From the NCBI GenBank assembly GCA_007119305.1, contig SKPY01000197.1:1-26472 (forward strand): a stretch of DNA of 26,472 bases, given 5' to 3'. The stretch comes from Nitriliruptorales bacterium (GTDB taxonomy: Bacteria; Actinomycetota; Nitriliruptoria; Euzebyales; Egibacteraceae). Shown here one piece after another: positions 14,507-22,422 of this stretch. A model generated the notes under the pieces. The model searched no databases. It was not told the origin of the DNA and saw only the letters and a program-made list of their open reading frames with translations. The translations under genes and the position numbers were made by a program. Numbering within the stretch: the first letter of the stretch is position 1; every line of letters begins with the position of its first letter.

Positions 14507-15079
14507 TCAGCCGTCCCGCGGCTCGTCCAGCGTCTCGTAGTCGTACACCGCCCGCCGCTCGTCCACCTGCTCCTCATCGTGCTCCGGGACGGGTCCCGCG
14601 CCCTGCTCGCCGGCCTGCCCGAGCTCGTCGCTCGCGAGGCGGCCGCGCAGGCGCTCGCGTCCCCGCTCGACCTGCGCCATGGTCTTGGACAGCACGATCT
14701 CGAAGTTGGCGAGCTTGGAGTCCACGTAGTCCTCGGCTTCGAGGCGCAGGACCCTGGCGTGCTCGCGCGCGTCCTCGACGATCCGCTCGCTCTCCCGGTT
14801 GGCGGCCTTGACGACCTCTTGCTCGGACAGCATCCGCTCGCGCTCCTCGCGCGCGTCCGCGAGCAGCTGCTCGGCCTCGCGCGTCGCCTGAGCGAGCACC
14901 TCGTCCCGCTCCTTCAAAATCCAGCGGGCTTGGCGGAGCTCCTCCGGCAGGCGGTTGCGCAGTTCGTTGACGAGCTCCTCGATGTCGGCACGGTTGACCA
15001 TCACCGACGAGGACAGCGGCACGGGACGCGCCTCTGCGAGGAGCTGCTCGAGCTGTGCGATCAGACCGTCGACGTCCAA
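14507..15079 (-). CDS. sepIVA: SepIVA-like (DivIVA-domain) septation protein
   Basis: A 190-aa largely helical coiled-coil protein. The N-terminus (VDGLIAQLEQLLAEARPVPL, DIEELVNELRNRLPEEL) and the C-terminal part (EQEVVKAANRESERIV, YVDSKLANFEIVLSKTM, VERGRERL) correspond closely to mycobacterial Rv2927c/SepIVA as I remember it. SepIVA is a DivIVA-like protein needed for septation. The mycobacterial protein is about 245 aa; the central Ala/Glu repeat region is shorter here. The gene lies between coaD and DUF177. Such genes are often mis-annotated as ATP synthase subunit B-like. I chose the TTG at 15079 because AAAGGGG lies 8 nt upstream and homology starts there; a CTG two codons upstream is a weaker choice. 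The acidic tail (EHDEEQVDERRAVYDYETLDE) is unusual. Confidence 0.75.
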   Translation of the reverse strand: MDVDGLIAQLEQLLAEARPVPLSSSVMVNRADIEELVNELRNRLPEELRQARWILKERDEVLAQATREAEQLLADAREERERMLSEQEVVKAANRESERIVEDAREHARVLRLEAEDYVDSKLANFEIVLSKTMAQVERGRERLRGRLASDELGQAGEQGAGPVPEHDEEQVDERRAVYDYETLDEPRDG

Positions 15080-15125
15080 GTGCAGTGCCCCTTTGCGCGG
15101 TTGTCCGGTTCTCCGGCCGTACCCC

Positions 15126-15599
15126 TCAGCCGAGTCGTGCACGCAACGCAGCCGCGACCACGGGAGGCACGAACCCTGACACATCGGCGCCGAAGCGCGC
15201 GACCTCCTTCACCAGCGAGGACGAGAGGAACGAGTATACGGGCGAGGTGGTCATGAACAGCGTCTCCACCTCCCCGATCGTGGAGTTCATCTGGGCCATC
15301 TGCAGCTCGTACTCGAAGTCGCTGACGGCCCGCAGGCCCTTCACGATGAGGCCCACCCCGTGGGCGCGGCAGAAGTCGACGAGCAGGCCGTCGAACGTCT
15401 CGATGCGCACGTTGTCGAGATGCGCGGTGGCGGCGCGCACGAGGTCGACGCGCTCGTCCACGGCGAACAGCGGCTCCTTGCCGAGGTTGGACGTGCATGC
15501 GACGAGCACCTGGTCGAACCGGCTCGCGGCCCGCTCGATCACGTCGAGGTGGCCGTAGGTCACCGGGTCGAAGCTGCCCGGACAGACCGCGGACGTCAT
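15126..15599 (-). CDS. coaD: Phosphopantetheine adenylyltransferase
   Basis: A 157-aa CoaD that joins 4'-phosphopantetheine and ATP to give dephospho-CoA, the fourth step of CoA synthesis from pantothenate. Motifs are PGSFDPVTYGHLDV (nucleotidyltransferase signature, T-x-GH form), LIVKGLRAVSDFEYELQMAQMN, and SSSLVKEVA near the C-terminus for ATP contacts. Length is standard. Its ATG overlaps the rsmD TGA (ATGA, 15596-15599), so the two are translationally coupled, a common pairing. Confidence 0.97.
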   Translation of the reverse strand: MTSAVCPGSFDPVTYGHLDVIERAASRFDQVLVACTSNLGKEPLFAVDERVDLVRAATAHLDNVRIETFDGLLVDFCRAHGVGLIVKGLRAVSDFEYELQMAQMNSTIGEVETLFMTTSPVYSFLSSSLVKEVARFGADVSGFVPPVVAAALRARLG

Positions 15600-16168
15600 C
15601 GTGGACTCGACCCCTTGGTCACGAAGTAGACCAGCACGGTGTCACCGTAGGTGCGCACGGCCTCGGATGCCAGGAACTCCGGCGGTGGCAGGTCCAGGTC
15701 GGGATCCCGCTTGTCGCGCTCGACCACCACCGTGGCGTCCGGCGCCAGGGCCCCCGCGCGCTGGAGGTCCGCGAGCCGCGCGTAGACCGCGCTCAGCGGC
15801 GTCGCGTAGGGCGGGTCGACGAGCACGAGGTCGAAGGGGCCGCCCCGCGGCTCGGCGGCGAAGCGCGCGGCGTCGATGCGCGCCACCCTGGCCCGCGGGG
15901 CAACGCCGGCGCGTTCGAGGTTGGCTGCGGCGACGTCGGCGGACCGCCGGTCGCGTTCCACGAGGACGGCGTGCCCGGCTCCGCGCGACAGCGCCTCCAC
16001 AGCCAGGGCGCCCGAGCCCGCGTAGAGGTCGAGGACGGCTGCACCCTCCACCCGGGCGGCGAGGCGGGAGAACAGCGCTTCGCGGACGCGGTCGGGCGTC
16101 GGTCGCACGGCCCGTCCCGGAGGGACTGCCAGCCTGCGGCCGCGGGCCGAGCCGGCGATCACCCGCAC
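15596..16168 (-). CDS. rsmD: 16S rRNA (guanine966-N2)-methyltransferase RsmD
   Basis: A 190-aa S-adenosylmethionine-dependent methyltransferase that modifies G966 of 16S rRNA. It starts MRVIAGSARGRRLAVPPG and includes RPTPDRVREALFS, as expected for RsmD. The SAM-binding motif is VLDLYAGSGALAVEALSRGA, the acidic motif is VLVERDRR, and the catalytic motif is DPPY in FDLVLVDPPYATP. The GTG at 16168 is chosen with GGGAGGG 6 nt upstream. It overlaps coaD by 4 bp and lies 79 bp after recG. Confidence 0.96.
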   Translation of the reverse strand: MRVIAGSARGRRLAVPPGRAVRPTPDRVREALFSRLAARVEGAAVLDLYAGSGALAVEALSRGAGHAVLVERDRRSADVAAANLERAGVAPRARVARIDAARFAAEPRGGPFDLVLVDPPYATPLSAVYARLADLQRAGALAPDATVVVERDKRDPDLDLPPPEFLASEAVRTYGDTVLVYFVTKGSSPR

Positions 16169-16247
16169 CGCACGCCCTCCCGCGAGCGTGCGCGCGGCTG
16201 TCCGTCACGACGTCCCGGCAGCAGGCGCTCGCGCCGGTGCGGGGCCA

Positions 16248-18368
16248 TCACCCGGTGTGCAGCGCGGCGAGGCGCTCGGCTCCATAGCGGCGGTGCACCT
16301 CGTCGCGCAGTGCCGGGTGCGCGCCGAGGACAGGGTCGGCGGCGACGAGCGCGCGGGCGTCGGCGCGGCTTCGCGCCACCCACTCGCCGTCGCGCACGAG
16401 GCGGGCGAGCTTCAGGTCAGGCATGCCCGACTGGCGGATGTCGAACAGGCTGCCCTCACCGCGCAGCTCGAGGTCGATCTCGGCGAGCGCGAAGCCGTCG
16501 CTGGAGCGCTCGAGCGCCTCGAGCCGGGGGTTGTCGGCCGGATCGTTGGAGAAGAGCACGCACCAGTTGTCGGCCACACCGCGGTAGAGGCGCCCGCGCA
16601 GCTGATGGAGCTGGCTGATCCCGAAGCGGTGCGCATCCTCGATGATCATGATCGTCGCCTCGGGAACGTCCACGCCGACCTCGATCACGGTGGTCGCGAC
16701 GAGGATGTCGATCGCCCCCCGCCGGAACGCCTCCATCGTGCGGTCGCGGTCCTCGGCCGCCAGCCGGCCGTGTACGAGGCCCACCTCGAGGTCGGGGAAG
16801 ACATCCTCGGCGAGGCGCGCGTGCATCTCGGTCGCCGAGTGCAGGCCGAGCGCCTCGGACGGCTCGATCGTGGGGCAGACCACGTACGCCCGTTGCCCGA
16901 GCCCGCTCCGCTCGCGCACGAAGTCGTACAGCTTCGCCCGCCGGGGCGAATCCGTGGGCACGAGCACGGTGGTGACGTCGATCGGGAAGGGACGCTCGCG
17001 CAGCGTCGTGACGTCGAGATCGCCGTAGAGGGTGAGCGCGAGCGAGCGGGGGATCGGCGTCGCGGTCATGACGAGGACGTCGGGGGCGCGCTCGTCGGCG
17101 CGCTTGTCCCGCAGTCGCGTGCGGTGCTCGACCCCGAAGCGGTGCTGCTCGTCCACGACGACCACGCCGAGGCGCTCGAGCAGCACCTGGTCCTCGAGCA
17201 GCGCGTGGGTGCCGATGAGCAGCGGCACGTCGCCGGCGGCGACCTCGGCGAGCAGGCCGCGGCGGCGCGCGGCGCTGGCCGAGCCGGTGAGCAGCTCGAG
17301 GCGTGGCCCACCGGGGGCGTTGACGCCGAGCGGAGCGAGCAGGCGGGCGAGGGTGCGCTGGTGCTGCTCGGCGAGGACCTCGGTGGGCGCCATGAGCACG
17401 CCCTGGTGGCCGTGGTCGACGGCGTTCAGCAGCGCCCACGCGGCCACGAGCGTCTTGCCGGTGCCGACATCACCCTGGAGCAGGCGGTGCATGGGCTTGC
17501 CCCGTGCGAGGTCGGCGCCGACGTCGTCCATGGCAGCCCGCTGGGCGCGCGTCGGCGTGAACGGGAGCGCCTCGAGGAAGCGGGCCGCCAGCCCGGCGGG
17601 GGCGGGTGGCTGGGGGATGCCGATCACCGCGGACTCGAGCTGGTGCCGGCGCTGCTGCAGTCCCACCTGCAGGCACAGCAGCTCGTCGTAGACGAGCCGG
17701 TCGCGGGCGGGCCGCACGTGCTCGACGGCGTCCGGGCGGTGGATGGTCCGCAGCGCCCAGTCGAGCTGCGGCAGGCCGTGGCGGGTGCGCAGCTCCTCCG
17801 GCAGGTGGTCGGGCACGGGCGGCAGCGCGGCGAGTGCGTTGCCCACGAGGCGGGCGAGGCGCGGGGCGGGCAGCGCCTCCGCGGCCGGGTACGTGGGCTG
17901 GATGCGGTCGGTGTCGTCCACCTCGCCGTCGTCCCCGAGCACCGTGAGCTTGGGGTTCTTCACCTGCAGATCCGCGCGGAAGCGCTCGAGCACCCCGCTG
18001 ACCGCGACCCGCGTGCCGGTGGGCGTCTGGCGGGGCCGCCAGTCCTGGTTGAAGAACGGCACGACGACCTTGCCGCCGTGCTCGTCGGCGAGGGTCATCT
18101 TCGCGATCGTCAGCCGCTTGCGCCGGGGGCGGATCAGCTCCCACCGCGCGATCGTGCCGACGAGGGTGACGGGCTCCCCGAGGGGTGCTTCCCGCAGGGG
18201 ACGTGCGGCGCCGATGTCACGGTACTTGCCCGCCCCCTGGGCCGGGTAGTGCTCGACGAGGTCGCGCACCGTCGCGATGCCGAAGGCGCTGTGCAGCGTG
18301 TGCGCAACGCGCCTGCTCACCCCGTCGACCTCGGTGACGGGGGCGTCCAGCCATGCCTGCGCGTCCAT
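16248..18368 (-). CDS. recG: ATP-dependent DNA helicase RecG with variant motif VI
   Basis: A 706-aa RecG, a double-strand DNA translocase that remodels stalled forks and branched DNA. The N-terminal wedge/OB domain covers roughly 1-250, followed by RecA-like domains: Walker A GDVGTGKT (299-306), DEQH (406-409), TATPIPRS (435-442), VATTVIEVGVDVPEA (558-571), and a TRG-type C-terminal region. Motif VI, normally QLRGRVGRG, reads QLRGRLYRG (589-597), and RGPGE-type sequence is RGEGS. Length is normal. The ATG at 18368 is supported by a -10 box TAGTAT 9 nt upstream, suggesting a leaderless message. It is divergent from rpmB and heads the run to rsmD and coaD. The DAK-domain/FakA-like gene often found between rpmB and recG is absent. 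Confidence 0.95.
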   Translation of the reverse strand: MDAQAWLDAPVTEVDGVSRRVAHTLHSAFGIATVRDLVEHYPAQGAGKYRDIGAARPLREAPLGEPVTLVGTIARWELIRPRRKRLTIAKMTLADEHGGKVVVPFFNQDWRPRQTPTGTRVAVSGVLERFRADLQVKNPKLTVLGDDGEVDDTDRIQPTYPAAEALPAPRLARLVGNALAALPPVPDHLPEELRTRHGLPQLDWALRTIHRPDAVEHVRPARDRLVYDELLCLQVGLQQRRHQLESAVIGIPQPPAPAGLAARFLEALPFTPTRAQRAAMDDVGADLARGKPMHRLLQGDVGTGKTLVAAWALLNAVDHGHQGVLMAPTEVLAEQHQRTLARLLAPLGVNAPGGPRLELLTGSASAARRRGLLAEVAAGDVPLLIGTHALLEDQVLLERLGVVVVDEQHRFGVEHRTRLRDKRADERAPDVLVMTATPIPRSLALTLYGDLDVTTLRERPFPIDVTTVLVPTDSPRRAKLYDFVRERSGLGQRAYVVCPTIEPSEALGLHSATEMHARLAEDVFPDLEVGLVHGRLAAEDRDRTMEAFRRGAIDILVATTVIEVGVDVPEATIMIIEDAHRFGISQLHQLRGRLYRGVADNWCVLFSNDPADNPRLEALERSSDGFALAEIDLELRGEGSLFDIRQSGMPDLKLARLVRDGEWVARSRADARALVAADPVLGAHPALRDEVHRRYGAERLAALHTG

Positions 18369-18377
18369 GCCCCCGCC

Positions 18378-18383
18378 ATACTA
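18378..18383 (-). promoter_or_regulatory. -10 element TAGTAT, probable leaderless start of recG
   Basis: TAGTAT on the minus strand ends 9 nt before the recG ATG at 18368, putting the transcript start at or just before the start codon. No clear -35 box or Shine-Dalgarno is present. Confidence 0.5.
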
Positions 18384-18470
18384 GGAGCGGGGTGCGCCAA
18401 CGCGGTGGAGCCGGCGCGCAGGCGCGGTGCTGCGGGCGCGCACGCGCTCGTGCTGCCGACGCGCAGCCAC

Positions 18471-18530
18471 CCGGTTGTCGCCCGTGCTGCGTGCGCGTCC
18501 GCCCGGTTGTCGCGCGTGCTGCGGGCGCGC
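18471..18530 (+). repeat. Two imperfect 28-bp direct repeats in the recG-rpmB divergent region
   Basis: 18471-18498 and 18503-18530 (period 32) share CCGGTTGTCG, then a CGTGCTGCG block and GCGCG, with a few mismatches. A related CGGTGCTGCGGGCGCG block lies at about 18425. The right copy supplies the probable -35 box of rpmB (TTGTCG). The region is non-coding. Confidence 0.6.
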
Positions 18531-18536
18531 TACCGT
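18507..18536 (+). promoter_or_regulatory. Candidate rpmB promoter
   Basis: TTGTCG (18507-18512), an 18-nt spacer and TACCGT (18531-18536) form a plausible -35/-10 pair. The start would be near 18543, just before a hairpin (GCCCGG 18546-18551 with CCGGGC 18559-18564), giving a leader of about 64 nt. The hairpin could be a leader control element or chance pairing. Confidence 0.5.
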
Positions 18537-18606
18537 GTACAGGTCGCCCGGGACGTCTCCGGGCCTCTTGCCGCTGTCACCCCAACGTCATCCGCGAGGA
18601 CAACCG

Positions 18607-18810
18607 ATGGCCGCCGTCTGCGAGTTCTGCGCCAAGAAGCCCCACTTCAGCTATCAGGTCAGCTTCTCCCACAAGCGCTCGAAGCGGCGCTGGAACCCCA
18701 ACGTCCAGCGGATCCGCATCTGGGAGCAGGGGCGGGTGCGCCGCGCGATGGTGTGCACCTCGTGCATCAAGGCCGGTCGCGTCACCAAGCCGCCCCTGCG
18801 TTCCGCCTGA
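18607..18810 (+). CDS. rpmB: Large-subunit ribosomal protein L28 (zinc-binding form)
   Basis: A 67-aa L28 starting MAAVCEFCAKKPHFSYQVSF. It carries the family core SHKRSKRRWNPNVQRIR and two Cys pairs (VCEFC and VCTSC), so it is the zinc-containing C+ form. The ATG at 18607 has GAGGA 6 nt upstream. It sits divergent to recG, a common actinobacterial arrangement, and converges with thiD (25 bp between the stops). Confidence 0.96.
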   Translation: MAAVCEFCAKKPHFSYQVSFSHKRSKRRWNPNVQRIRIWEQGRVRRAMVCTSCIKAGRVTKPPLRSA

Positions 18811-18835
18811 CGACGCGTCCCCGGCGGCACGGCCC

Positions 18836-19666
18836 TCAGCCGCGCCGTGGCCAGCCCTGATCGACCGGCCCGATCCCCGCACCGAGCGGCAGTCCGTGGC
18901 GGATGGCGCCCGTGACGAACTCCTTGCCGGCCCGGACGGCCTCCACGACGTCGAGACCGCGGGCGCGCTGCACGGTGATCGCCGCCGCCAGCGTGCAGCC
19001 CGTGCCGTGCGTGTCGGCGGTGTCAAGGCGTGGCGCCGTGATCTCGTGCTGCGTCTGCCCGTCCGACAGCAGATCCACCGCGTCGCCGTCGCCGGGCAGA
19101 TGACCGCCTTTCACCAGCACCCAGCGCGAGCCGAGCTCGAGCATGGCCGCAGCCGCGGCAGGCAGATCCTCGCGCGTGCGCACCTCGACGCCCGTCAGCA
19201 GCGCGACCTCCCCCACGTTGGGGGTCACAACCTCCGCAAGGGGCAGCAGCAGCGCACGCAGCGTCGCGATGGCCTGCTCCTCCAGCAGCGGGTCCCCGTG
19301 CTTGGAGGCGCAGACCGGGTCGACGACGAGTCGCTCGATGCCGTGGTGGCGCAGCCCCTCGGCAACGGCTTCGACCACCTCCGCGGTCGCCAGCATGCCG
19401 GTCTTCGCGGCATCCACACCGATGTCGGCGGCGACCGCGTCCAGCTGCGCGCGGACGAAGTCCGCCGGCACGGCATGCACGCCGTGCACGCCCACGGTGT
19501 TCTGGGCGGTGAGGGCGGTGATCACGCTCATCCCGTACACGGCGAGCTCGTGAAAGGTCTTGAGGTCGGCCTGGATCCCGGCTCCGCCCCCCGAATCCGA
19601 ACCGGCGATGGTGAGCACGCGGGGCAGCGGGGCGCGCCGGGGCACCGCAGACTCCATGATGGGCAT
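18836..19666 (-). CDS. thiD: Hydroxymethylpyrimidine/phosphomethylpyrimidine kinase
   Basis: A 276-aa ribokinase-fold kinase that phosphorylates HMP and HMP-P to HMP-PP for thiamine synthesis. Motifs are TIAGSDSGGGAGIQADLKTF at the N-terminus (substrate pocket), VVDPVCASKHG, TPNVGEVALLTG, and the anion-hole/base motif DTHGTGCTLAAAI. I chose the ATG at 19666 because a -10 box (TACGAT, 19679-19674) lies 7 nt upstream, consistent with a leaderless transcript; an ATG three codons inside (19657) is possible. It is a stand-alone ThiD with no ThiE fusion. It is divergent from ppc and shares this window with thiL, though as separate transcription units. Confidence 0.95.
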   Translation of the reverse strand: MPIMESAVPRRAPLPRVLTIAGSDSGGGAGIQADLKTFHELAVYGMSVITALTAQNTVGVHGVHAVPADFVRAQLDAVAADIGVDAAKTGMLATAEVVEAVAEGLRHHGIERLVVDPVCASKHGDPLLEEQAIATLRALLLPLAEVVTPNVGEVALLTGVEVRTREDLPAAAAAMLELGSRWVLVKGGHLPGDGDAVDLLSDGQTQHEITAPRLDTADTHGTGCTLAAAITVQRARGLDVVEAVRAGKEFVTGAIRHGLPLGAGIGPVDQGWPRRG

Positions 19667-19673
19667 GGCCGGG

Positions 19674-19679
19674 ATCGTA
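19674..19679 (-). promoter_or_regulatory. -10 element TACGAT, probable leaderless start of thiD
   Basis: TACGAT on the minus strand ends 7 nt before the thiD ATG at 19666. There is no Shine-Dalgarno. No thiamine-pyrophosphate riboswitch is possible in so short a leader. Confidence 0.5.
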
Positions 19680-19746
19680 GCGCGTGCAGGATGTGGCGCG
19701 TCGCAGGCGCCCGGGCGTCGGCCACGCACGAGAGAGGAAGCCGCCG

Positions 19747-22419
19747 ATGACCGCCCCCTCCGGGCTGGACGAGGACCTCGACTGCCTCGTCGCCGCTCTG
19801 CACGACACCCTCGCCCGCCATGAGGGCACGGGCCTCGCGGAGCTCGTCGAGCGCGTGCGCACCGCGTCGGGACAGGATGCCGCTGCCGTCGTGGAGCTGA
19901 CGGCGGGCCTCGACCCCGCTGAGACCGTCATCGTGGTGCGCGCGCTGACGCTGTACTTCCACCTCGTGAACGCCGCAGAGCAGGTGCACCGCTTCGACAT
20001 CGCACCCGGGCCGGACGATGCCCTGCGCACGACGGTGGCACGCCTCGCCTCGGCCGGCCTGGACCCCGGCGCGACGCGCGCTGCGCTGGCCCGCATGGAG
20101 CTGCGCCCGGTGTTCACCGCCCACCCCACCGAAGCGACACGGCGGGCGGTGCTCACCAAGCTGCGCCGGGTCGTCGACCTGCTCGAGCTGCGAGCAGGCG
20201 GCGCCGTCGACCCGCGCAGCGTCGACCCGGAGCTGGCGGAGGCCGTCGACCTGCTGTGGGAGACCGACGAGCTGCGCATCGCACGACCGCGGGTCACCGA
20301 CGAGGCGCGCAGCATCGCCTACTTCCTCGGGCACCTCGTCGCGCATTCGGCGCCGGTGGTCGTCGCGGACCTTGCGCGGCACCTGGCAGCGGCCGGCTTC
20401 GACTTGCCGCCGGACGCGGTGCCGCTGCGGTTCGGGACGTGGGTCGGCGGCGACCGGGACGGCAACCCCAACGTGACCCCGTCCGTCACCGAGGAGGTCG
20501 CGACCGACAACGCGCTGCAGGCGCTCGACGAGATCATGGGCGCCGTCCACGAGCTGGCGCGCGCGCTGTCGATGTCCGAGCGCATCGTCCCGACGAGCGA
20601 CGCGCTGCGGGCGAGCCTCGCGGAGGACCGCAGCCGTCTGCCCCACGTCTACGAGCGGCTCGCGCGGCTCAACCGCGAGGAGCCGTACCGGATGAAGTGC
20701 GCGTACATCTTCGAGCGGCTCGCGCGCACCCGCGAGACCATCGCCGCCCAGCGGCCGCCTGCGGGCGAGGCGTACGCCGACGGGCGCGAGCTGCTCGCGG
20801 AGCTCGCGCTCATGCACGACTCCCTCACCGCGCACCACGGGGAGCGGATCGCCGACGGGTGCGTCGCGCGGGTCATGCGTCTGGTCGGCTCCGTCGGCCT
20901 GCACCTCGCGGTCATGGACGTGCGGGAGCACGCGGAGCGTCACCGCATGGCGCTGGCAGCGTGCTATGCGCCGCTCGGGGTCGACTTCGCCGCCCTCGGG
21001 CCCGCGGACCGCGCCGTGCTGCTCCGCGAGGAGCTCGACGGGCGCAGGCCGCTGACCGGTCCGACCACGCGCCTGGACGGGCAGGCAGAGACGGTGCTCG
21101 AGACCTTCCATGCCATCCGTCGCGTCCAGGACCGCCTCGGCGCCGCGGCGATCGACGCTTACGTCATCTCGATGTGCGAGGGGCTGGACGACGTGCTCGC
21201 CGCCGCCGTGCTCGCCCGCGAAGCCGGGCTCGTGGACGCACACGCCGGCGTCGCGCGCGTCGGCTTCGTCCCGCTGCTCGAGACGCTCGAAGCCGTGCGC
21301 GACGCGGCGGGGCTGCTCGACGAGCTGCTCGCCTGCCCGCCCTACCGTGAGCTCGTCCGCCTGCGCGGCGACGAGCAGGAGGTCATGCTCGGCTACTCCG
21401 ACTCCTCCAAGCTCGCGGGGATCACGACGAGCCGGTGGGAGCTGCACCGCGCACAGTGGCGGCTGCGTGCCGTCGCGCAGCGGCACGGGGTCATGCTGCG
21501 CATCTTCCACGGTCGCGGCGGCAGCGTCGGCCGGGGCGGCGGGCCGACCCACGAGGCCATCATCGCCCAGCCGCCCGGGACCGTGGAAGGCCAGATCAAG
21601 ATCACCGAGCAGGGCGAGGTGATCTCGGACAAGTACGCCCACCCCGAGATCGCCCGCCGCAACCTGGAGCTCACGCTGGCAGCGACGCTGGAGGCGACCC
21701 TGCTGCGGCGGGCTCCCGAGCTGCCGGCTGCGGTCACCGAGCGTTGGGGCGAGGCGATGGACGTCGTCTCCGAGGCGGCGAACGCGGCGTACCGCGAGCT
21801 GGTCGACGCACCCGGCTTCGAGCGCTACCTGCGCACCTCGACCCCGCTGGATGAGCTCACCCAGCTCAACATCGGGTCGCGGCCCGCGCGGCGTGCCGAC
21901 GGCGGCATCGACCAGCTCCGGGCGATCCCGTGGGTCTTCGCGTGGAACCAGGCCCGCCAGATCGTCCCCGGCTGGTACGGGTTCGGTGCGGGCCTCGCCG
22001 CTGCGCGGGAGGCCGGGCTGTGGGAGCTGCTCGTCGAGATGCACGCCGGCTGGCGGTTCCTGCGCATGCTCGCGTCGAAGGTGGAGATGACCCTCGTGAA
22101 GACCGACCTGCGCATCGCCCGTCACTACGTCGACCGGTTGGTGGACCCGGCGCTGCACCACCACTTCGACCGCATCGCAGCAGAGCACGAACGCACCGTC
22201 GCGGGGCTGCTGGCGCTCACCGGGGCCACGCGGTTCGGCGCGGCGAACCCGGTGCTGCAACGCACCCTCGAGGTGCGCAACGCGCACCTCGCCCCCCTGA
22301 ACTACCTGCAGGTGGCGCTCCTGGCCCGCGTGCGGGACGGCGACGACGACCCGGAGGTCCACCGCGCGCTCCTGCTGACCGTCAACGGGATCGCGGCGGG
22401 GCTGCGCAACACCGGCTGA
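19747..22419 (+). CDS. ppc: Phosphoenolpyruvate carboxylase
   Basis: An 890-aa PEP carboxylase that forms oxaloacetate from PEP and bicarbonate to refill the TCA cycle. Motifs in order are FTAHPTEATRRAVL (catalytic His near residue 125), GTWVGGDRDGNPNVT, GYSDSSKLAG (catalytic Lys), FHGRGGSVGRGGGPTHEAI near 588 (catalytic Args), EQGEVISDKY, LNIGSRPARR, LRAIPWVFAWNQAR and the C-terminal RNTG. Length is typical. The ATG at 19747 follows GAGAGGAAG at a 6-nt spacing. The plus-strand gene is divergent from thiD (80 bp) and convergent with thiL (3 bp between the stops). The reading frame is intact throughout. Confidence 0.97.
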   Translation: MTAPSGLDEDLDCLVAALHDTLARHEGTGLAELVERVRTASGQDAAAVVELTAGLDPAETVIVVRALTLYFHLVNAAEQVHRFDIAPGPDDALRTTVARLASAGLDPGATRAALARMELRPVFTAHPTEATRRAVLTKLRRVVDLLELRAGGAVDPRSVDPELAEAVDLLWETDELRIARPRVTDEARSIAYFLGHLVAHSAPVVVADLARHLAAAGFDLPPDAVPLRFGTWVGGDRDGNPNVTPSVTEEVATDNALQALDEIMGAVHELARALSMSERIVPTSDALRASLAEDRSRLPHVYERLARLNREEPYRMKCAYIFERLARTRETIAAQRPPAGEAYADGRELLAELALMHDSLTAHHGERIADGCVARVMRLVGSVGLHLAVMDVREHAERHRMALAACYAPLGVDFAALGPADRAVLLREELDGRRPLTGPTTRLDGQAETVLETFHAIRRVQDRLGAAAIDAYVISMCEGLDDVLAAAVLAREAGLVDAHAGVARVGFVPLLETLEAVRDAAGLLDELLACPPYRELVRLRGDEQEVMLGYSDSSKLAGITTSRWELHRAQWRLRAVAQRHGVMLRIFHGRGGSVGRGGGPTHEAIIAQPPGTVEGQIKITEQGEVISDKYAHPEIARRNLELTLAATLEATLLRRAPELPAAVTERWGEAMDVVSEAANAAYRELVDAPGFERYLRTSTPLDELTQLNIGSRPARRADGGIDQLRAIPWVFAWNQARQIVPGWYGFGAGLAAAREAGLWELLVEMHAGWRFLRMLASKVEMTLVKTDLRIARHYVDRLVDPALHHHFDRIAAEHERTVAGLLALTGATRFGAANPVLQRTLEVRNAHLAPLNYLQVALLARVRDGDDDPEVHRALLLTVNGIAAGLRNTG

Positions 22420-22422
22420 CCG

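Noticed and set aside
18828..18849. Hairpin CACGGC/GCCGTG between rpmB and thiD as a terminator
   Set aside because: A 6-bp stem with an 11-nt loop, partly inside the thiD coding region, without a T-tract.
16188..18860. Plus-strand 890-codon open frame opposite recG
   Set aside because: Shadow of recG in another frame; it also runs into rpmB in the wrong frame and has no recognisable motif.
19528..22362. Minus-strand 944-codon open frame opposite ppc
   Set aside because: Antisense of ppc. PEP carboxylase motifs on the plus strand are complete.
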